Assembly: GCA_023398855.1 (NCBI GenBank)
Contig: JAEWRS010000032.1
Coordinates: 1 to 12,031, forward strand
Origin: Bacillota bacterium
GTDB lineage: Bacteria > Bacillota > Clostridia > Lachnospirales > Lachnospiraceae
Reading direction: 5' to 3'
Length of the DNA stretch: 12,031 nt
In this document: positions 1-7,037 of the stretch, in pieces
Numbering within the stretch: the first letter of the stretch is position 1
Layout: the number at the start of each line of letters is the position of its first letter
Translations under genes and position numbers: made by a program
Notes under the pieces: generated by a model
Seen by the model: only the letters and a program-made list of their open reading frames with translations
Database searches by the model: none
Told to the model about the DNA's origin: nothing

Positions 1-804
1 AATGCTGTCAATAAAGGCCTGGTCCACTTTTTCCTTGTGCACTCCTTTTTCCCAAAGTTTTTCCGCCAAAAGCCGGCAATAGTCTGACGTTCTGACAATA
101 TGCTCACCCGTTTCATCGTCCCTTGATTCTGAAAGCTTTACAAGTGCATGGATGGTGGCCATTTGGGAAGCAGATACTTCCCTGACTTTTTTCTTTACTA
201 AGTCTTCCAGATGGTGGTTATAATCCTCCAGCTTTTCTTCAACTATCTTTACACCTGTGATGTCCTGAATCGTCCCATGCACTTTGACCGGCTTTCCATG
301 GAGATATTTTGATACGACAATCCGGTTATGTACCCACTTGATCCTGCTCCCCTCCATAAGCAGTCTGTACCGGAACTCCGCAGGTACTTTCCCATGAACC
401 ATGTCGTAAAATGTCCGCATTACCAGTTCTTTGTCATCAGGATAAACTTTTTGTAAAAACAAACCCAGATCCGGTTCTGCTGAACAGTCTGTTTCCAATA
501 TCCGGTTCATTGTATCTGACCACCAAAGCTGTTTTGTGGAAAGATTCAATTCCCAATTCCCCATTAACGCAATTTCCTGGGCTTCCCGGCGGGAGGCATC
601 GCTTTTTTCCAATTCCCTGCTCTTTGTTTCCAGCCGCTTCGATACGTCCACATACCGCTCCATAATCTCCGATACCAGGGCAGTATGAATCTGGTTATCT
701 ACCAGTTTTGCAAAGTGGTCCAGCATTACCTTTATATATTCATCAACACCTGACTCATCCGACAATATTTTTTCTCTGAGAAGAATTACATCTGTCCGCT
801 TCAA
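1..804 (-). CDS. PAS + HD-GYP domain protein, likely c-di-GMP phosphodiesterase (3' end outside window)
   Basis: Only the first 268 codons are in the window. The chosen start is TTG (804-802), whose last two bases overlap the TGA of the upstream ODP gene; the run GGAGGGGGG lies just before it, and no ATG near the 5' end has a better ribosome site. Seen in the translation: an N-terminal helical segment (1-55), a charged coiled-coil-like linker (55-80), a PAS-fold domain (about 82-188, with WWSD, the YPDDKE motif, EFRYR and the closing GTIQDITGVK typical of the PAS_3 group), a second coiled coil (188-212), then the beginning of an HD-GYP domain (KLSESRDDETGEHIVRTSDY, 223-242). By family, HD-GYP proteins hydrolyse cyclic di-GMP; the HD and GYP motifs themselves lie beyond position 1, so catalytic competence cannot be judged. 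No transmembrane segment is visible, so the protein is probably cytoplasmic and takes its signal from the PAS region or from the ODP partner. Confidence 0.85.
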   Translation of the reverse strand, partial: MKRTDVILLREKILSDESGVDEYIKVMLDHFAKLVDNQIHTALVSEIMERYVDVSKRLETKSRELEKSDASRREAQEIALMGNWELNLSTKQLWWSDTMNRILETDCSAEPDLGLFLQKVYPDDKELVMRTFYDMVHGKVPAEFRYRLLMEGSRIKWVHNRIVVSKYLHGKPVKVHGTIQDITGVKIVEEKLEDYNHHLEDLVKKKVREVSASQMATIHALVKLSESRDDETGEHIVRTSDYCRLLAEKLWEKGVHKEKVDQAFIDSI

Positions 805-1628
805 ATCCCCCCCTCCTTTAGAAAATAATCGATCCCGATATTATTCAGTTCCTTCAGACGTTTGATTACGATTCTCTGCGCGTCTGAGGTGCGGAGGATG
901 CTTCCATGTTGCGGAGCGATCATTGAAACATCAAGCTCTTCAATTCGGCCCAAAGCGTACCTGAGTGCTTTTTTCGACGGCATGATCCTCTGATGAAAAT
1001 TTATCATACCATTGATCTGGCACATTTTTTGCGTAATGGGACAGACCCTTTGGGGATCGCAGTCCATGCAGCTGTCTCCGATCAGTGCAAATAAATCCCA
1101 GTTATGATCATAGTTTCCAAAGATATCGCTGCTGAATAATATTTTAGTCTTCACATCATATGTAATGAAACTTCCCGGAGAGTGGGCATATGGCGTTCTG
1201 ATAAATTCCAGGCGCCTGCCGCTTGTAAATTCATAGTAAAATCCCAACTCCTCTATACATTGCTTCGGCGTCTCCATAGAATAATAATTAATAAAAATAT
1301 TATTTTCATGGTGGGAGATAATTTTTAAATCCTTGCTGTTAATAAACGTTTCGATATGGGGTATGTTGCCGCACAAATCAGGATCATAGTGCTGGTATAT
1401 CAGACGCTTTATCTTACCAGGGCTGATCCCCGTGCGCATGACTTTCAGCATGACTGTGCTGAAATCATCCCGGCTTCCGCTGTCAATGAGAACTGCTTCA
1501 TTACCGTCCACAATTAAATAGGGATTGCAGTGGAGTCCTGCGCCTTCGTCATAAAATCCCACCCAGTAAACTCCCTGGGCAATCTCCACGTACTCTTTAT
1601 AATTCAAATCCTGCTTATCCATCTGCAT
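801..1628 (-). CDS. ODP-type di-iron metallo-beta-lactamase-fold protein (probable oxygen/redox sensor)
   Basis: This 275-residue protein has the metallo-beta-lactamase fold of the flavodiiron/ODP branch. Visible ligands are H80, D82 and D84 in QHYDPDLCG, then H149 (YAHSPGSF), D168 (FSSDIFG) and H241 (APQHGS). Position 85, His in the classical HxExDH motif, is Leu here, so one possible ligand is missing. There is no flavodoxin domain, so it lacks the FMN module of full flavodiiron reductases. Known relatives (ODP proteins) bind oxygen at a di-iron site and act as sensors rather than enzymes. An unusual cysteine group, C187, C190, C196 and C203 (Cx2Cx5Cx6C), sits before the conserved MPSKKALRYAL segment. 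The start is ambiguous: ATG 1628 lies only 3 nt after GGAGG, whereas the in-frame ATG at 1622 (Met3) has 9 nt spacing and may be used instead. The TGA overlaps the TTG start of the HD-GYP gene, so the two are very probably translationally coupled partners. Confidence 0.85.
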   Translation of the reverse strand: MQMDKQDLNYKEYVEIAQGVYWVGFYDEGAGLHCNPYLIVDGNEAVLIDSGSRDDFSTVMLKVMRTGISPGKIKRLIYQHYDPDLCGNIPHIETFINSKDLKIISHHENNIFINYYSMETPKQCIEELGFYYEFTSGRRLEFIRTPYAHSPGSFITYDVKTKILFSSDIFGNYDHNWDLFALIGDSCMDCDPQRVCPITQKMCQINGMINFHQRIMPSKKALRYALGRIEELDVSMIAPQHGSILRTSDAQRIVIKRLKELNNIGIDYFLKEGGI

Positions 1629-1702
1629 TGTCCTCCAATATGTGATCGACGCTTTCTCATTCCTTCATTGATTCCCCTCAGCAAACGGATCCTGCCATAA
1701 AA

Positions 1703-1732
1703 ATACCACATGATATGACATAATATACCACA
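1703..1732. repeat. Pair of direct repeats in the ODP-gene leader
   Basis: ATACCACA occurs at 1703-1710 and again at 1725-1732, 22 bp apart (about two helical turns). Both copies lie between the proposed -10 box of the ODP gene and its start codon. The spacing and place suit an operator, but no regulator can be named and chance similarity in AT-rich DNA is possible. Confidence 0.3.
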
Positions 1733-1760
1733 ATTATACATTTTAGTCTATTTTTTCCAA
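1733..1760 (-). promoter_or_regulatory. Putative sigma-A-type promoter of the ODP/HD-GYP operon
   Basis: On the minus strand a TTGGAA -35 (1760-1755) and a perfect TATAAT -10 (1738-1733) are separated by 16 bp. Transcription would start near 1726, giving a leader of about 100 nt before the ODP start. It is the best promoter-like match in this 300-bp gap; the -35 matches only 4 of 6 consensus bases. Confidence 0.5.
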
Positions 1761-1779
1761 TTGTCTCTTAACACAAATA

Positions 1780-1812
1780 CAGAGGCACCAGGTTTTAACC
1801 TGCGGGCCTCTG
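1780..1812 (-). terminator. Hairpin between nrdD and the ODP gene, possible terminator
   Basis: CAGAGGC pairs with GCCTCTG (7 bp) and, inside a small internal loop, CAGGT pairs with ACCTG around a 4-base loop. On the minus strand it is followed by TATTTGTGTT, which is U-rich but not a clean U run, so termination of nrdD transcripts is plausible but unproven. The rest of the 1629-1928 gap holds the ODP promoter, the ATACCACA repeats and, nearer nrdD, a T7 run on the minus strand (1867-1861) without a convincing stem in front of it. Confidence 0.4.
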
Positions 1813-1928
1813 TTGAAATTGGTAATGATATAGTTCTTTATAACATGTTAACCTTTATTTAAAAAAACTCAGCAGCATCGCCCTTCATAAAAACAGTCAG
1901 AACAATGACCCGATGAAAGGAAGGTCCT

Positions 1929-4295
1929 TTAACGTACCGTGCTTTCTGCAAATTTCCTGATTTCAGATGCATTGGTGATCTTCTGAACCTGATTATTCTT
2001 TATCACCACCAGGGTAGGAGCCTGCATAATTCCAAACCTTGTAGCCAGCTCTGTATTTTCTTCCGCATCTACCACCTGATAATCCATATTCTGTAAAAAC
2101 TGCTTTGCTATCCGGCAATTGGGACAGGTTTTGGTGGTAAAAAGGTATGTACCTGCCGGAATCTCTGCCTTTTTCTCCGTCACCTTATCTCTGCGTTCCC
2201 CTGCAGCCCCTTTTTTCAGTAAAGAGGAGCCGGGATCGTAGACTGTACGGTTCTTGTATTCCTGGGTTTTCCCTTCATTCCAGTTCTGTACCGGGCGGTA
2301 ATAGCCTGTAATCCGGCTGTATACCTCGGTTTTTTTTCCGCAGACCGGACACACCATATGCTCACCGGAAAGGTATCCGTGTTCCGCACAAATAGAATAA
2401 GTGGGAGACAACGTATAGTAAGGCAGTTTAAAATTCTCAGCAATGGTGTGTACCATCTTTGCTGCCGCTTTCCAGTCAGGAAGTTTTTCCCCCAGAAATG
2501 CATGGAACACTGTCCCTGAAGTGTAAAGAGTCTGCAGCTCATCCTGGATATCAAGAGCATCAAAAACATCTGTTGTATAGTCAACCGGCAAATGAGAGCT
2601 ATTAGTATAATAAGGAGTATCTCCCTTCTTGCCTGCAGTTATAATCTGGGGATAATGCTTTTTATCATGCTTTGCCAAACGGTATGTCGTGGATTCTGCC
2701 GGGGTTGCCTCCAGATTATAGAGGTCTCCGTACAACTCCTGATAGTCAGAGAGTCTTTCCCTCATGTGATTCAGTACAGCCTTTGTAAACTGCTGCGTCT
2801 TTTCACTTGTCAGGTCCTCTCCCAGCCAGCCGGCATTTAATCCCACCTCGTTCATTCCGATCAGGCCAATAGTGGAAAAGTGATTTTCAAAGCTGCCTAA
2901 ATACCGTTTCGTATAAGGATACAGCCCCTGGTTCAAAAGCTTAGTGATGACCTCTCTCTTGGTTCTTAAGGACCTGGCCGAAATATCCATCATATGATCT
3001 AAGCGGGAGTAAAAATCTGCTTCGTTCCTGGAAAGGTAAGCAATCCTTGGCATGTTGATGGTCACAACGCCCACGGAGCCGGTGCTTTCACCAGAACCGA
3101 AGAACCCACCTGTCTTTCTCCTGAGTTCTCTTAAATCCAGCCTCAGACGGCAGCACATACTTCTCACATCACTTGGCTCCATATCGCTGTTAATGTAGTT
3201 TGAAAAATAAGGGGTTCCGTATTTGGATGTCATTTCAAACAAAAGCCTGTTATTCTCAGTATCCGACCAGTCAAAATCCCTGGTAATAGAGTAAGTTGGA
3301 ATGGGATACTGGAAGCCCCGCCCATTGGCGTCCCCCTCTATCATGGTTTCAATAAAGGCCTTATTGATCATATCCATCTCAGCCTTACAATCCTTATACT
3401 TAAAATCAGACTCTTCCCCTCCAATAATGGCATTCAGCTCTGCCATATCAGCCGGTACGGTCCAATCCAGGGTGATATTGGAAAATGGGGCCTGGGTTCC
3501 CCAGCGGCTAGGCGTATTCACCCCAAAAATAAAGGATTCAATACATTTTTTCACTTCCCTGTAGGACAAACGGTCAGCTTTTACAAAAGGAGCCAGATAG
3601 GTATCAAAGGAAGAAAATGCCTGGGCCCCTGCCCATTCATTCTGCATGATCCCCAGGAAATTTACCATCTGATTGCAAAGTACGGATAAATGTTTTGCAG
3701 GAGAAGATGTGATCTTTCCCGGTATTCCCCCGAGCCCCTCCAGAATCAGCTGTTTTAAAGACCAGCCGGCACAGTATCCGGTCAGCATGGATAAATCATG
3801 AATATGTATATCTGCATTTCTATGGGCATTGGCAATCTCCTGGTCATATATTTCAGATAACCAGTAATTAGCTGTAACAGCGCCGGAGTTGCTTAATATC
3901 AGTCCCCCAACAGAGTAGGTTACAGTGGAGTTTTCCTTCACACGCCAGTCTTCCACCTTTACATAGCTGTTCACCACAGCCTTGTAATCCAGGATGGTAT
4001 CTTTCATATTCCGTATCTTTTCTCTTTGTTTTCTATATAAAATATAAGCTTTAGCCACATCCGTATATCCTGCCTGCTCAAGAACATGCTCCACACTGTC
4101 CTGGATCTGCTCTACCGTAACTTCTCCTCCCGACATCTTATCCTGGAAATCAGCGGTTACACGAAGAGACAGCAGTTCCAATATTTCATTGTTATACTCT
4201 TTCTGGGTGGCCTTAAATGCTTTTTTGACCGCTTCTGTGATTTTATTCAGACTGAATTCAGCATTTTCCCCATTTCTCTTTACTACCTGGATCAT
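1929..4295 (-). CDS. nrdD: Anaerobic (class III) ribonucleoside-triphosphate reductase with C-terminal redoxin domain
   Basis: The enzyme reduces ribonucleotides to deoxyribonucleotides using a glycyl radical, under anaerobic conditions. ATG 4295 is chosen over the in-frame ATG at 4331 because AAGGAG lies 10 nt before it and the protein then begins MIQVVKRNG, the start of an ATP-cone; this gives 788 residues. In that numbering the ATP-cone covers about 1-90, the catalytic barrel follows with cysteines at C175 (TGYCAGWS) and C381/C382 (SMCCRLR), a zinc-type site is built from C636, H639, C649 and C652 (CPVCG), and the glycyl radical loop is RITGYY with G664. The last 75 residues (about 714-788) form a thioredoxin/glutaredoxin-like domain with CPNC (C724, C727) and the cis-Pro motif APT. 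Such a fused redoxin suggests electrons come from thiols rather than formate; that is inference. The activase gene nrdG is not adjacent. NrdR-type boxes overlap the promoter. Confidence 0.95.
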   Translation of the reverse strand: MIQVVKRNGENAEFSLNKITEAVKKAFKATQKEYNNEILELLSLRVTADFQDKMSGGEVTVEQIQDSVEHVLEQAGYTDVAKAYILYRKQREKIRNMKDTILDYKAVVNSYVKVEDWRVKENSTVTYSVGGLILSNSGAVTANYWLSEIYDQEIANAHRNADIHIHDLSMLTGYCAGWSLKQLILEGLGGIPGKITSSPAKHLSVLCNQMVNFLGIMQNEWAGAQAFSSFDTYLAPFVKADRLSYREVKKCIESFIFGVNTPSRWGTQAPFSNITLDWTVPADMAELNAIIGGEESDFKYKDCKAEMDMINKAFIETMIEGDANGRGFQYPIPTYSITRDFDWSDTENNRLLFEMTSKYGTPYFSNYINSDMEPSDVRSMCCRLRLDLRELRRKTGGFFGSGESTGSVGVVTINMPRIAYLSRNEADFYSRLDHMMDISARSLRTKREVITKLLNQGLYPYTKRYLGSFENHFSTIGLIGMNEVGLNAGWLGEDLTSEKTQQFTKAVLNHMRERLSDYQELYGDLYNLEATPAESTTYRLAKHDKKHYPQIITAGKKGDTPYYTNSSHLPVDYTTDVFDALDIQDELQTLYTSGTVFHAFLGEKLPDWKAAAKMVHTIAENFKLPYYTLSPTYSICAEHGYLSGEHMVCPVCGKKTEVYSRITGYYRPVQNWNEGKTQEYKNRTVYDPGSSLLKKGAAGERRDKVTEKKAEIPAGTYLFTTKTCPNCRIAKQFLQNMDYQVVDAEENTELATRFGIMQAPTLVVIKNNQVQKITNASEIRKFAESTVR

Positions 4296-4406
4296 AAGAA
4301 CTAAACTCCTTTCCACTTTCCTGCCCTGCATATTGGAACAGCAATACTCTTACAGGCCATTCCTCTGCAAAACCCCTTATTATATTTCAGTAATTCCACA
4401 GGTATC

Positions 4407-4435
4407 ATTATAGCAGAACAAAAGCAAAAACACAA
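4407..4435 (-). promoter_or_regulatory. nrdD promoter
   Basis: Minus-strand TTGTGT (4435-4430) and a perfect TATAAT (4412-4407) are separated by exactly 17 bp. The -35 lies inside the first NrdR-type box, so bound repressor would exclude RNA polymerase. The predicted start near 4400 gives a leader of about 105 nt before ATG 4295. Confidence 0.65.
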
Positions 4436-4479
4436 TATGTAGTTTGGCTTTTTAATTACCAATCCACATATTGTGTTTT
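4427..4479 (-). terminator. Perfect 14-bp inverted repeat after hflX, possible terminator
   Basis: AAAACACAATATGT (4427-4440) is the exact reverse complement of ACATATTGTGTTTT (4466-4479), with 25 bp between them; inside, TTGG and CCAA can extend the stem. It begins directly beyond the hflX stop and, on the minus strand, the second arm ends in TTTTTGCTTTTG, so an RNA hairpin could end the scpA-hflX operon. The arms are AT-rich, so a terminator is less certain. The same arms carry the NrdR half-sites, which is a competing explanation for the symmetry. Confidence 0.5.
4430..4476. promoter_or_regulatory. Tandem NrdR-type boxes upstream of nrdD
   Basis: Box 1 (4430-4445, ACACAATATGTAGTTT) matches the NrdR palindrome ACACwATATwTwGTGT at all but two positions. 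Box 2 (4461-4476, AATCCACATATTGTGT) has a perfect right half and a degenerate left half. Their starts are 31 bp apart, about three helical turns, the phasing usual for paired NrdR boxes. NrdR is the ATP/dATP-responsive repressor of ribonucleotide reductase genes; box 1 overlaps the -35 of the nrdD promoter. The consensus is recalled from knowledge, not searched. Confidence 0.7.
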
Positions 4480-4480
4480 A

Positions 4481-5752
4481 TTATTCTTCAAAACAATCGG
4501 TATTGTCTGCCAGAGATGCAAACAACTCCGATGGGACATAGGCATTCACCAAAATTCCATCTTCCTGATAATCTTCTTTTAACAACTGGCCGTATTTGCG
4601 GATCAGCTGGATCTTTCCTGCATCCTTATAAGAATAAACTTTTTCTAAATATACCTTCTGGTTTCTGAGAATGGTCTCTAAAAGATTTAAAAGCTCGTCC
4701 AGGCCTTCTCCTGTCTTTGCAGATATCTTAAGCTGATGATCCGAAGATATATCCCTGAATATCACACCGTCTTGAGCAGCATCTAGCTTATTAAACACCG
4801 TGATCATGACCTTATCACATACTCCAAGCTCTCTCAGGGTTTCGTATACAACATGCATCTGCATGTCCATCTGAGGATTGGAGCAGTCCACTACATGCAG
4901 GATAATATCACAGTACTTAGCCTCTTCCAGAGTGCTCTTAAATGCTTCAATCAAATGATGGGGAAGCTTTCTTATAAAGCCAACAGTATCTGTCAAAAGG
5001 ATCTGCTGACCGCCAGGCAGATTTAAATTCCTGGTCGTGGGATCCAGGGTGGCAAACAATTTATCCTCAGCCAGAATTCCTGCATCCGTAAGTTTATTTA
5101 ACAAGGTGGATTTCCCGGCATTGGTATACCCGACGATAGCAGCTGTTGGCACATGGTTTTTGTCCCTTTGCTGCCTGACCACCTCCCTGTGCCGCTTTAC
5201 GTTCTCCAGTTCAGCCTTTAGCATCCCAATCCTGTCGTGGATCAGACGCCGGTCCATCTCCAGCTTTTTCTCTCCCGGTCCCCTGGTACCAATTCCACCA
5301 CCCAGACGGGATAAGGAACTTCTAAGTCCCACCAGACGTGCGGCACGATACTTAAGCTGCGCCAGCTCCACCTGTATCTTTCCTTCTCTTGTAATGGCTC
5401 TGGAAGCAAAGATATCCAGAATCACCATGGTCCGGTCCATGACCTTTGTGTCCAGGGCTCCTTCCAGATTCCGCAGCTGGGCAGGGGAAAGTTCATCGTC
5501 ACAGACGATTCCTGTTGCGTCCAGTTCCCAGATCCGTTCCTTTATTTCTTCAATCTTGCCTTTTCCCAGATAAGTTCCCGGATGAATCCTCTCCCTGTTC
5601 TGGATTACCTTATCCACCGTAACGGCACCCGCTGTTTTTACCAGCTCCTCCAGTTCATCGAGAGATCCTTTTGCGTCAGCTTCCTCTCCGGTACTGACTG
5701 CTACCAGGATCACCCGCTCCTCTATTTCTTTTAACTCTATCAGTTCTGCCAT
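4481..5752 (-). CDS. hflX: GTPase HflX
   Basis: HflX is a translation-factor-class GTPase that binds the 50S subunit and splits or rescues stalled ribosomes, notably under stress. The start is taken as ATG 5752 (423 residues), preceded by GGAG with 6 nt spacing, rather than the in-frame TTG at 5764 that has no ribosome site of its own. In this numbering the N-terminal HflX domain (about 1-200) shows YLGKGK near 61-66 and RGPGEKKLEMDRR near 157-169; the G domain has the P-loop GYTNAGKST (208-216), DTVGF (255-259), NKLD (321-324) and SAK (344-346). A C-terminal domain of about 60 residues ends in a Glu-rich tail. All GTPase motifs are intact and the length is normal. It is the last gene of the operon, 13 nt after the lipoprotein gene, followed at once by the inverted repeat. 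Confidence 0.96.
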   Translation of the reverse strand: MAELIELKEIEERVILVAVSTGEEADAKGSLDELEELVKTAGAVTVDKVIQNRERIHPGTYLGKGKIEEIKERIWELDATGIVCDDELSPAQLRNLEGALDTKVMDRTMVILDIFASRAITREGKIQVELAQLKYRAARLVGLRSSLSRLGGGIGTRGPGEKKLEMDRRLIHDRIGMLKAELENVKRHREVVRQQRDKNHVPTAAIVGYTNAGKSTLLNKLTDAGILAEDKLFATLDPTTRNLNLPGGQQILLTDTVGFIRKLPHHLIEAFKSTLEEAKYCDIILHVVDCSNPQMDMQMHVVYETLRELGVCDKVMITVFNKLDAAQDGVIFRDISSDHQLKISAKTGEGLDELLNLLETILRNQKVYLEKVYSYKDAGKIQLIRKYGQLLKEDYQEDGILVNAYVPSELFASLADNTDCFEE

Positions 5753-5765
5753 CCACCACTCCAAC

Positions 5766-6545
5766 CTATCTTGTCTTTAAAAATGTGATCTCCCGCTCTG
5801 CTTCCTCATCAGGACCATTAGCGGAAATATACTGCTGCATCAAATCCAGGGCTGTTTTAAAATCACCTTTATGTTCCTCGGCAACAGCCTGGTTAAACAA
5901 AAGCTCCGGAACCTGGGCGCTGTCCGGCGCCAACATACCTTTTTTAAAATATTCGGCAGCCCCTTCCCATTCCTCTGCGGCCAGCTTGCACAAGCCCATC
6001 CGGTTGAACAGCTCTGCGCTCTGCTCCCCATCCTGAAGGGCCTCTTCATAGAGGCTCATGGCATCGGTAACTTCCCCTTGCTTTTCCATGGCAGCCCCAG
6101 CGGCCAGAAGAGCCTTCAGCCTGCCCGGCGCCTTCTTTTCCACATCAAGACCTGCACTTCGCTTATAATCCTCAATAGCACCCTTTAAATTTCCGGCTCC
6201 AGCTCTGGAAACAGATCGCATATTCAAATATTCCGGCTGTTCCCCATCCACCTTGATGAGTACGTCATAGGTGGACACAGAAGAGGTATAATCACCTGCC
6301 AGGTATTCGGCCTCTGCCCGGTACTTTAACACATCCACATCAAACTTCCCTACCAGCCCTTGGGAGGAATCAATGGCCTTGTCAAAGGCTTCCACTGCAC
6401 CGTCATAGTTTCCCTGGTTAAGAGCCTCAATTCCGGCAGCCCGGTAAGAATATTTACTTTCTTTTTTACTACATCCGCCTGCCCCTATGGTAACTGCCAG
6501 AGCCAGTCCAAGTATGGCTGCCCCATATCCTGTCTTTCTTCTCAT
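5766..6545 (-). CDS. TPR-repeat lipoprotein
   Basis: This 259-residue protein has an n-region MRRK, a hydrophobic stretch (about 8-23) and a lipobox AGGC with C25, so it is probably an outer-surface lipoprotein anchored in the membrane. The mature part is almost entirely tetratricopeptide-like repeats: about six helical pairs beginning near residues 33, 74, 105, 143, 177 and 213, with typical G-(N/D)-Y/F-x2-A signatures such as QGNYDGAVEAF and KGDFKTALDLM. TPR arrays mediate protein-protein contacts; no partner can be named from sequence. AAGGAG lies 8 nt before the ATG. It sits between dut and hflX in the operon, about 54 nt after dut, so a separate promoter is possible though none is clear. 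A role linked to cell envelope or division would be speculation. Confidence 0.85.
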   Translation of the reverse strand: MRRKTGYGAAILGLALAVTIGAGGCSKKESKYSYRAAGIEALNQGNYDGAVEAFDKAIDSSQGLVGKFDVDVLKYRAEAEYLAGDYTSSVSTYDVLIKVDGEQPEYLNMRSVSRAGAGNLKGAIEDYKRSAGLDVEKKAPGRLKALLAAGAAMEKQGEVTDAMSLYEEALQDGEQSAELFNRMGLCKLAAEEWEGAAEYFKKGMLAPDSAQVPELLFNQAVAEEHKGDFKTALDLMQQYISANGPDEEAEREITFLKTR

Positions 6546-6599
6546 GCTATTATCTCCTTTTAAGGAAATTCAATTCACCTTACTCTCACAATGGGAATG

Positions 6600-7037
6600 C
6601 TATTGTTTTCCCGTGCTTCCATAGCCGCCCCGGTCTTCATGATCCAGGGTTTTTACGTCTTGAAAGCACAATGTCGGCTGATGCTCCATGATACGGAACT
6701 GGCAGATGCGGTCATTGACATGGATCACTGTATCCCGGAGAGCATAAGCAGGGAAAAACCACTGGTCATTGTCACCGCAATAAGTTTCATCAATCACGCC
6801 CATGCTGTTGGCCTGGATCACGCCGTAATTCTTAAAGGTGCTGCTTCTTGGTACTACGTGGGCTTCAAATCCTGCAGGCAGCTCCATGGCAATCCCCAAT
6901 GGAATCAGTTTAAAGTCCCTGGCTTTCATCTCCACTTCTTCTGCCGCACGCAAATCAATCCAGTCTGATTTGCCGTCTATATAGCGTAAACGTTCAATTT
7001 GATCGGTAAAATATTTGATTCTTATGTCTTTTGTCAC
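6600..7037 (-). CDS. dut: dUTP diphosphatase (dUTPase)
   Basis: The enzyme hydrolyses dUTP to dUMP and pyrophosphate, keeping uracil out of DNA and supplying dUMP for thymidylate synthesis. All five motifs of the trimeric dUTPase family are visible in the 145-residue protein: motif 1 around D28 (IDLRA), motif 2 PRSS (63-66), motif 3 [10 protein letters not shown] (80-89) with the catalytic Asp and uracil-side Tyr, motif 4 around R110 (DRICQFRI) and motif 5 RGGYGSTG (136-143), the arginine/glycine lid. The length is typical. The start is GTG at 7037-7035, overlapping the scpB TGA (GTGA); AGGAGG lies 7 nt before it, which fixes the start and indicates translational coupling to scpB. The spacing of conserved motifs to this start is normal. 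Confidence 0.96.
   Translation of the reverse strand: MTKDIRIKYFTDQIERLRYIDGKSDWIDLRAAEEVEMKARDFKLIPLGIAMELPAGFEAHVVPRSSTFKNYGVIQANSMGVIDETYCGDNDQWFFPAYALRDTVIHVNDRICQFRIMEHQPTLCFQDVKTLDHEDRGGYGSTGKQ

Noticed and set aside
411..665. Plus-strand open frame of 84 codons
   Set aside because: Antisense to the PAS domain coding region of the HD-GYP gene, whose minus-strand frame is continuous and recognisable.
1859..1888. Nine-codon minus-strand mini-ORF after nrdD
   Set aside because: It has no ribosome site and ends in a T7 run; its size is expected by chance.
4296..4331. Upstream ATG extension of nrdD by 12 codons
   Set aside because: No Shine-Dalgarno precedes ATG 4331, while AAGGAG precedes ATG 4295 at a good distance and the ATP-cone begins there.
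5037..5573. Plus-strand open frame of 178 codons
   Set aside because: It is antisense to hflX, Ser/Pro-rich in the way typical of shadow frames, and has no ribosome site; hflX motifs on the other strand are complete.
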